Assembly: GCA_027972325.1 (NCBI GenBank)
Contig: JAPMOS010000001.1
Span: forward strand, 343,001-407,000
Direction: 5' to 3'
DNA from: Paratrimastix pyriformis
Taxonomy: Eukaryota > Preaxostyla > Paratrimastigidae
Length of the DNA stretch: 64,000 bases
Under the pieces are notes generated by a model that was not told the DNA's origin, made no database searches, and worked only from the letters and a program-made list of their open reading frames with translations. Both the position numbers and the translations under genes were made by a program. Position 1 is the first letter of the stretch; each line of letters opens with the position of its first letter. Positions 57,544 through 64,000 of this stretch are shown one piece after another.

Positions 57544-59782
57544 TCAGCACCTATGAGAATCCGCATGCTGATAACACCTCCAGCACCAACGTTTGTGACA
57601 AGTTTTGCAGTCGAGCCAGTATTCATCTGCAATAAGATAGTCCTGAAGAGTGGGGAGGGTTGGTGTGAGAATGGGTGGTGATGAGGACGAAGACCTGCGA
57701 CCACCACTTGTGGCAGCTCTCGCAGCACCAATCCTCGATGGGGGGGCGGAGGCTCATATCCTCCGGCTCGGGGGGCTGCTCTTCTATGGCAGCTGCCACC
57801 GAGGCGGCGTCATTGTCGTCGTCGATGACTCTCCGGGTGAGCGCAGCATCGGGTCGCACAAAATGGACGGGATGTGGGGTTGACTTGCGTCGGCTGCCCG
57901 GATTGGTGTGGGCGGGTGGTGTTGGCGCCTGCGGAGGAATGCCCACCGCAGAGGGCGGCTGGGCAGGTGGGGGTGGAGCTGGCTCGGGGCAGGGAGAGAT
58001 CGGAGGAGCTGGACTCGTCCCCAGCGACTGTGACGGTGAGGGCTTCTCCTGGGGTGGGTTTGTGATTGGCATCGCTGGAGATTCGGGGGAGCGCCCTGCT
58101 TCGTCTGAGCTGCTCCCCGGGGGACTTCCGGCCGGCAGTGTCGCTGGCGGTTGTGTCGCTGGCGGTTGTGTCGCTGGCGGTTGTGTCGCTGGCGGTTGTG
58201 TCGCTGGCGGTTGTGGCAACGGCGGTTGTGGCAACGGCGGTTGTGGCAATGACGCCCCAGAATCCGGGGTGTCGCTGCTGGTCGTCTCAAGGAGCAGAAT
58301 CGAGTCATCTGGGTCGTCTTGAAAGATGAGGTCGGACAGCTCGACCAGCACAGGTCCGTCGCTGTGCGGGGGGGTGGGTGCTGCCGGGGCAGTGGCCACA
58401 GTGCCTGCTGGTGCCTCCTCCCTCTCGATCCGGCGCTTTTGGTGCCGCTCTGTGGCCCCCTCGGGCTGTCCTGCGGGCTCAGTGGGCTTTTTCTTGTGCT
58501 TTGGCTTGGCAGCAGGGGAGGGAGGGTGCTGGGCACTGGGTGGCACCGGAGATGCGAGGCCTTTCTCGGCGCTTTTCTTCGCCTTCCCGTGCCGCGACGA
58601 TGGGGAGACGGGTTGACTGACCCTCGACCCCTGGAGAGCCAAAAGATTTGCTTCCCAAGCGCGTGTCGAGATGGGCAGCAGTTTTTTCTTGGGATTCGGC
58701 GGCGGGGCGCGCTGGGGGGCGACTGGTTTTGCTCCGACTGGGCCCTGGCTGTGGGTGGCACTGGGTGGTGGTGGTATTGGCACAGGAAGGGGAGGTGGAA
58801 TGTGGTTCAGGGAGGGATGGTGTGGGGCGGGAGGGCGCGGAGCGGGAGAGTAGGTGGGAGGGTGGGAGACGTGAGGGTGTGGGGCAGGCGAGTGCGGGGC
58901 AGGACGCGGGGCGGGAGGGTGTGGGGCAGGATGCGGGTTTGGAGGATGCGGGACGGTGGGTCTGCGAAACGGAGGAGGTGGGCGCCGGAATTCCTGGTCC
59001 CCAGGAGCTGAGTTCCGTGGCGGGGGAGGGGCGAGTTCGTGGTCCGGCTTCGCACGCTGCCTCACAGATGGCGAGGAAGAACGCCGGCCTGGCGATGGCG
59101 AATTTGGTGGGCGGTGAACATGTGGAAAAAGGCAGTGAGCATCGCTGGGCCCGGGAGGCGAGGGTGGCCTCGCAGATCGGTCATCTCGATGCTCGGCGAA
59201 GCACGGTTCCGCAGCCACGGGTCCGGAATCCTCTTGGAATGGGGACTCCAGAGAGAGGGCCGGCTCGAATGGGGGCAGAGGCAGGGGTTTGTCCTCTTGC
59301 TGCGGTTGCGGGGGTGGGGGGGATTTATGGTCGACCAATTCGTGGAGGATGTCTTCGAAAGAGTCGTAGGCCGCTGGGGTGGTGGTGGGAAAAAGCGACG
59401 GTTGGAAGGGCTGCGATGTCTGCGATGCCGTGGACGACGGCGGCGACACCAAAGGAATTGGAGCCAGCGGGGGCGGCAACGGAGGACTTGCTTTTGCGAG
59501 GCTGCCGACAATGGAATGGATGAGCCCGAGCAAATTCTCAGGGGGTGGTGGAAGGGGGGTGGACATGGGTGGTTCCGGCCCTGGCTGTTGCGGCGGAGCA
59601 TTGTCCAAGCTGTAGGAACTGCCCGGAAAGATTGGGAGCGAATATGCCGGAGAGCTTGGTTGAAACTCCGGAGGCTGAAAGCTGGGTGGGGGTTGTTGGA
59701 AGAATAATGGTGGTGGGGGAAACCACCCGTGTGATTGGTCGGCTGGTGACGCAGATTCATAGCCCTGGTAATTAAATGTCAT
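57544..59782 (-). CDS. Pro-rich protein with C-terminal Cys/His zinc-finger-like module
   Basis: Two exons, 59782-57695 and 57642-57544; 728 residues. The first starts MTFNYQGYESASPADQ and is mostly Pro/Ser-rich with PPATQ and LPQPP tandem repeats and a basic patch (KPKHKKKPTE). An acidic block (FQDDPDDSILLLE) follows. The C-terminus, assembled across a 52-nt GTCTT intron, reads DWCCESCHKWWSQDY then EYWLDCKTCHKRWCWRC: two CxxCHKxW knuckles that could chelate zinc, PHD- or CW-like in style but not a firm match. The stop is followed closely by AATAAG. The architecture of a disordered region plus a small reader-like finger suggests a nuclear adaptor, which is inference. Confidence 0.72.
58140..58255 (-). 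repeat. Tandem PPATQ / LPQPP coding repeat
   Basis: About five 15-base units encoding PPATQ followed by three encoding LPQPP-like units in the Pro-rich zinc-finger-like protein. DNA copies are nearly identical. Confidence 0.9.
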
Positions 59783-59903
59783 CAGAAAGGCCGGGCGCGC
59801 AGCAGCGGTGCGCGCGCAGCCCAAACGTTGGAACCCGGCGAACGGTGAGACAAACCCTGGGCATACTTACGAATTCTGTTTTCAACTTTTTTGTGTCCGC
59901 GCG
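59783..59903. promoter_or_regulatory. Divergent promoter region, zinc-finger-like and CH-domain genes
   Basis: 121 bp between start codons on opposite strands, lower in GC than the gene bodies, with no recognised core element. Confidence 0.4.
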
Positions 59904-62900
59904 ATGGCGACCACCGTGACACTGCCCCGTGAAATTCTAAAGTGGCTTCAGGGGCTTGACCTTTCATATTCAATTAAGAACCCCAAACGGTCCGTTTTCC
60001 TCCGGCTGCTCTGACATCGTTGTTGTTTTTTCAAGTGATTTCGCCAATGGTTTCCTTGTCGCGGAAATTGCCAGCCGTTATCACCCTCAAGATATCCAGA
60101 TGCACAGTTTTGACAACGGGACTTCTATTCGGGCCAAGAATAGTAATTGGGAGCTCCTCGAGCGAATCTTCCGGAAGAAGGGGTCGGTCTCAAGTCTCCC
60201 GAGGCTTGATCTTCATCTCTGTTCCATCGGCAGGATCGCCATGACTCCTCAAATGATCGATGATTGCAAGCAGTGCCGCCCGGCCGGCACACAACAGCTC
60301 ATCGATCTCCTGTACACCACATTCACCAACAAATCGTCTGTGTGTACGGGCATCATGACAGTGTTTGATTTTCTTTAGGATTCCACCTCGCCCAACCCTT
60401 CCGCCAGAGGAACCAGCCCCCGCGTATACCCGCCCCACGGCCACACAGGCCATTAAGGATCACGAGCGGTCGGTCCCCTTGGCCGACCTCACGGCCAGTG
60501 TTCGCGAAGTCTGTTTCCTGTTTCGTTTTCTCGCCCCCCAACCTTGCCTTCCACTGGGCAGGCTCAAACGGTTCTGAGCCAGCACAAGGACCAGCAAATT
60601 GTGGAACGGCTGACGGACCCAGGTCTGCCCCACTTCCTCTTCCTCCTCCTCCTCCTCCTCCTCCTCCTCATGATCTGCACGCGTCACTGTAGGCCGCTTC
60701 TCGGTCACGAGCAAGCCGGCCCACCGGCGCGAGCCGCCCCACCAGATCGAGCAGGCCCCCAGTGGGGCCGGGGCGGGCCAGGTGCAGTTCAAGGGGTCCA
60801 GGTGAGGCCCTCGAGAAGCCCGTCGCGGCGGCCGTCCGGGCAGCGTCCACCCCGAGCGCGCCCGATCCCTCGGCCTCCCCGGCCCTCGCCAGGACCTCCA
60901 CCGCCGGCCGGCCCGGGCAGGTCCATTCTGGCCGGGGGAAGGTGCGGGGGGGGGGGGGGGGGGCGCTGACGCTGGTTGCTCTTCCCCATTCCGCGGTTGC
61001 GGCCCGACTGACGGTGGACCTCTGATTCGGGGTGTCGCGGGGCCCGGGCAGGCCGTTTCGGAGATCATTGACGCCATCATCACCCGGCAGCTGGGCGCCC
61101 TTCGGTCCGTGCCCACTGTCATCACGTCATCACTTTGGGGCTGGACTGGTGGACCGGGTGGGAGGGGGGGGAGGGGGGAGGGGGGGATTTGTCCGCGCCG
61201 CCTTGCTCACTGGGTGTGCCTCGCGGTTCGCGGCTGGTGCAGGGAGACGGGGCTGGCGGTCCCGTCGGACAGCACCCCCAGCGCCTGGTTCGCGGAGAAG
61301 CTGGCCTCGCTGCCCGCCGAGTTTGTCCTGGCCGCCATGCACGAGATGGCCGCACAGGTCGGCGCCCTGCCGCGCGGGGACTCGGAACGGGAGAGGAAGA
61401 GGGGTGTGGGCGGGTGGAGCGGAGGGGGGAAATGGGGTGCGCATGGTCGCCCTTCATCGCCAGTGCTTGCGGGGGCGGGCGCACAGGAGGACCCCATCAG
61501 CATCGCCATCCTGCGCAGCCCGCCCGAGTTCTTCAAGCTGGGCGCCTTTGTGGTGGGCTGCATGGACTGCTCAAACACCCCCGACAAGTTCGCCGGTCCG
61601 CATCCATGCCCCCATGGCCCTATGGCCCTATGGCCCCATCCCATGTCCCTCCCCGGCAATCCCATCCCCCGCACCCGCACTGCAGCCGCCTGCAACCTGC
61701 TCCACGCGGTGGCGACCCACATCACCAGCGCCGACCCGCTGCCTGCCCGGGCCCACTTTGCGGGCCTCCTGCCCCGGCTGATCGGCTTCTTCTCGTCCGG
61801 TCCGCGCCCGCCCCGCGCTCGCCCCTCGTCCGGTGGGCCGCCCTCGACGCGTTCGCGTCACACCGTTGCTCCTCGCCTCTTCTCACTGCCGTCTCCTCCC
61901 CGGTTTCGCACCTGTCGCCACCGATTTGCGGCTGCCCTTCCCTTGCCCGTCCGCGTTTCGGCCCCGCCCGCCCGCCCGCCCGCCCGCCCGCCGCCCGCCC
62001 GCACGCCCGCACGCCCGCACGCCCGCCCGCCCGCCCGCCCGCCCACCAGCGAGCTACGAGCGACTTGCGGCCCTTGTGATGGCCATCCGCGCCTTTGGCC
62101 GCGACTGCGCGGGCCACGTATCCGTCCTGCGCAACATCGAGGTCCGCCGCCCCCGCCTCCGCCCGGCTCCCCGCACAGGCACAGGGCACAGGGTACAAGC
62201 ACGCACGCACTCACGCACGCACACCCTGGCCACGAATCTTACTCCGGCCAACCGCCATGGGGTTTTGTGTGGCTGTGGCTCACACACACACACAGGAGCG
62301 GCTGCCCCTGCCCCTGTTTGTCCGGGTGATCAGCCTCTACCTGACCCCACCTCGGCCGAGGCCCCGACCTGACCGACCCGGCCATCTCCGAGCTCGGTCC
62401 GTCCCCCCCCCCCCCCCCCCCCCCCCCCCCACCCCCCACCCCACCCCCCCCACCCCTCTGCTGTGGGTGGCGACTGACCGACCAGTTTCGTTCACCTCGT
62501 GTGCACCGACCGGCGGTCGGCGGGCAGTCGCCTTCTACGGGATGATCGGCTTCTCGCTGCCGCCCCCCTCGGCCCGGGTGGCCGCCCTGCAGATGGTGGC
62601 CCTGCAGACACCCGCCGCGCCTGCCGTCGTCACGGACCTCATGCGTCTGCACGCCGCCCCTCGCCACCGCCCACTCGCCATCCCACGCTCCCGCTGTCCC
62701 CGTCCGCCGATCCATCTCCTCATGTCCCTTCGCATTCCTTGTTCACACGCGGCGGCATGGACGGACAGCCCGGCTGGAGCAGCTGGCCCGCGACCCCTGG
62801 TGGCTCGTGCGCGCATCGGCCCTCGTGCCCATGGGGCTCCTGCTGCCCCACCTGCTGGCCCACTCGTCCCTGGGCGGGGCCGCCGGGGCCGCCGAGGTCA

Positions 62901-64000
62901 GTGCCACGGGCTCCACCCTGGCCGACCGGCCCGAGGCGCGCCTCTTCCGAGCCCTCGACGCCACCCTGGGCGGCCTCAGGGACCTCTGCCTCAACACCCG
63001 CATCGTGGGTCCGCCCGCCGCCCCTTCCCCCTCCCCCGTTCTTTCCCTCGCCCGCCGCCGCCGCCCGGGCAACGGCCTCACCCGTGTTCCCCGCCATTGG
63101 GGGGCCGAGGGCAGCCATGAATGCGGCCATCTCCGCGCTGCACCAGCTGGCGCCCCTCGTCCCGGCCGGTGGCCCCCAGACGGCCCGCGACGAGCCGTTC
63201 GCGCTCCCCGCTGGGGTCTCACCCGGCTCAGTGGCCTTCCAGCAGCTGCAGCAGCTCACCCACACCACGGTCCGCTCTCCGCGCCCCCCGCCAGCCACCC
63301 GTTCGCCCGGCACGGCAACCATCCACAGCAGTTTTGATCACCCCCTCGTCGAGCCACACCCATGAGAGCCGGCATTTCCCTGCTGTGACTGTGGCTGGGC
63401 GGGGGCGCAGGGCACCACGGGGCCCCAACGGCCGGCAGCGCTCATCACGAACCTGCTGGCGGCCAACCTGGTTGAGGCCCTGGCCAGCCTTCCCCCCGCC
63501 CTGATGGCCGATGTTCTCTCCTCGGCCAGCCATGTCATGGTCCGCCTGCCCGCTGCCCTCGGGCACCCAATGTCCTTCTGACGGCCCGTTTCGATAGGCC
63601 GTCTCGGACCCCCCCCTCCTCGTGGGTGGGTGGCACTCCGGGGAAATGGCCACCTTGGCCACCGCCATCCTCGATCGGGTCTGTTCCACCCATGGGGCGC
63701 GTCTCCAGCATCGGTTGCTGACTTCCCGCTCCCGGACAGCAGGCCCAGGGGATGCCGCTCCCCCCCCTGGAGGTGCAGATCCTCAGTTCCGCCCTGCTCG
63801 CCTCGGTGGCCCAGCCTGCCGGCGGCGCCCCCCGGCCGACGCCAACCGGCGCCCTGCAAGCGGCCCCGCTCCCGCCCGGGACCCCCACAGGCACCGAGGG
63901 AGCCGTGCGGCGTCTCTGGGACCGGGCAGTGGCCCCTTTGATGCAAGCCCTGCTGGCTGCAGAGACCCACCAAGCTGCCGCGACGGCCATCACGGGCGCG
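59904..64000 (+). CDS. SPATA4/CLAMP-type CH-domain protein, 3' end outside window
   Basis: Secure 5' exons: 59904-59989, 60036-60182, 60234-60335, 60379-60508 and 60562-60622, with donors GTCCG, GTCGG, GTCTG, GTCTG and GTCTG. They encode a calponin-like CH_2 domain: LPREILKWLQGLDLSY, DFANGFLVAEIASRYHP, FDNGTSIRAKNSNWELLERI, then YTRPTATQAIKDHER, typical of SPATA4 and related axonemal or microtubule proteins. From about 60,693 exons are Pro/Ala-rich and less certain. Further exons recur at 61052-61104, 61243 onward, about 61,489-61,594, 61,687-61,799, 62,049-62,141 and 62,807-63,010. They encode hydrophobic helical, HEAT/ARM-like segments (FFKLGAFVVGCMDCSN, YERLAALVMAIRAFGRDC). The frame is still open at the right edge. 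Whether all right-hand exons belong to this gene is inferred from strand and spacing. Confidence 0.7.
61968..62043 (+). repeat. (CCCG)n / CCCGCACG tandem repeat
   Basis: CCCG tetramers with CCCGCACG variants ahead of a CACCAG acceptor at about 62,048, within a putative intron of the CH-domain gene. Confidence 0.85.
62404..62430 (+). repeat. Poly-C tract in intron
   Basis: About 27 C followed by CCCCAC-type repeats, in a putative intron of the CH-domain gene. Confidence 0.85.

Overview
This window is nuclear DNA of a unicellular eukaryote. It is strongly GC-rich, compact and intron-dense, with about 20 protein genes on both strands. No rRNA, confident tRNA, CRISPR array, transposon or virus-like element was seen. 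DDX1 with an internal SPRY domain and a fungal-type DPP V favour an opisthokont or amoebozoan-grade protist. A GC-rich holomycotan such as Fonticula is my best guess, but that is inference from style and gene content, not proof. Gene models were built by joining reading frames by hand; for most genes the exon phases close exactly.

Layout, left to right: last exon of a giant Pro/Ser/Ala-rich protein (+); SLC7-like amino-acid transporter (-) and TMX-like membrane thioredoxin-fold protein (+), whose start codons are 31 bp apart; repeat-rich acidic protein (-) divergent from DDX1 (+); a 32-exon, about 2,300-residue conserved protein of unknown function (+); PAQR receptor (+); a histidine ammonia-lyase fused in frame to histidyl-tRNA synthetase (+); secreted CAP protein (-) divergent from secreted DPP V (+); two head-to-head UNC93-like transporters; GNAT acetyltransferase (+); tRNA-splicing endonuclease SEN34 (-) divergent from SRP19 (+); kelch-PPP phosphatase PPKL (-); a possible 67-residue gene and an SV2/SVOP-like transporter (+); a coiled-coil protein and a Pro-rich zinc-finger-like protein (-); and a SPATA4/CLAMP-type CH-domain gene (+) running off the right edge.

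Two things stand out. First, the HAL-HisRS fusion puts the enzyme that destroys histidine and the enzyme that loads histidine onto tRNA on one predicted polypeptide; one uninterrupted exon carries the end of the first and the start of the second. Second, essentially all of about 130 introns start GTC (mostly GTCCG or GTCTG) or, rarely, GTT, never GTA or GTG. This implies a changed U1 snRNA or another mode of 5' splice-site recognition. Alongside this, gene 5' ends are lower in GC with 41-57 nt introns, while gene bodies are very GC-rich with longer introns full of poly-C and microsatellites. Several conserved exons need one extra base inside a C run to stay in frame, so base-level accuracy in C runs should not be assumed.
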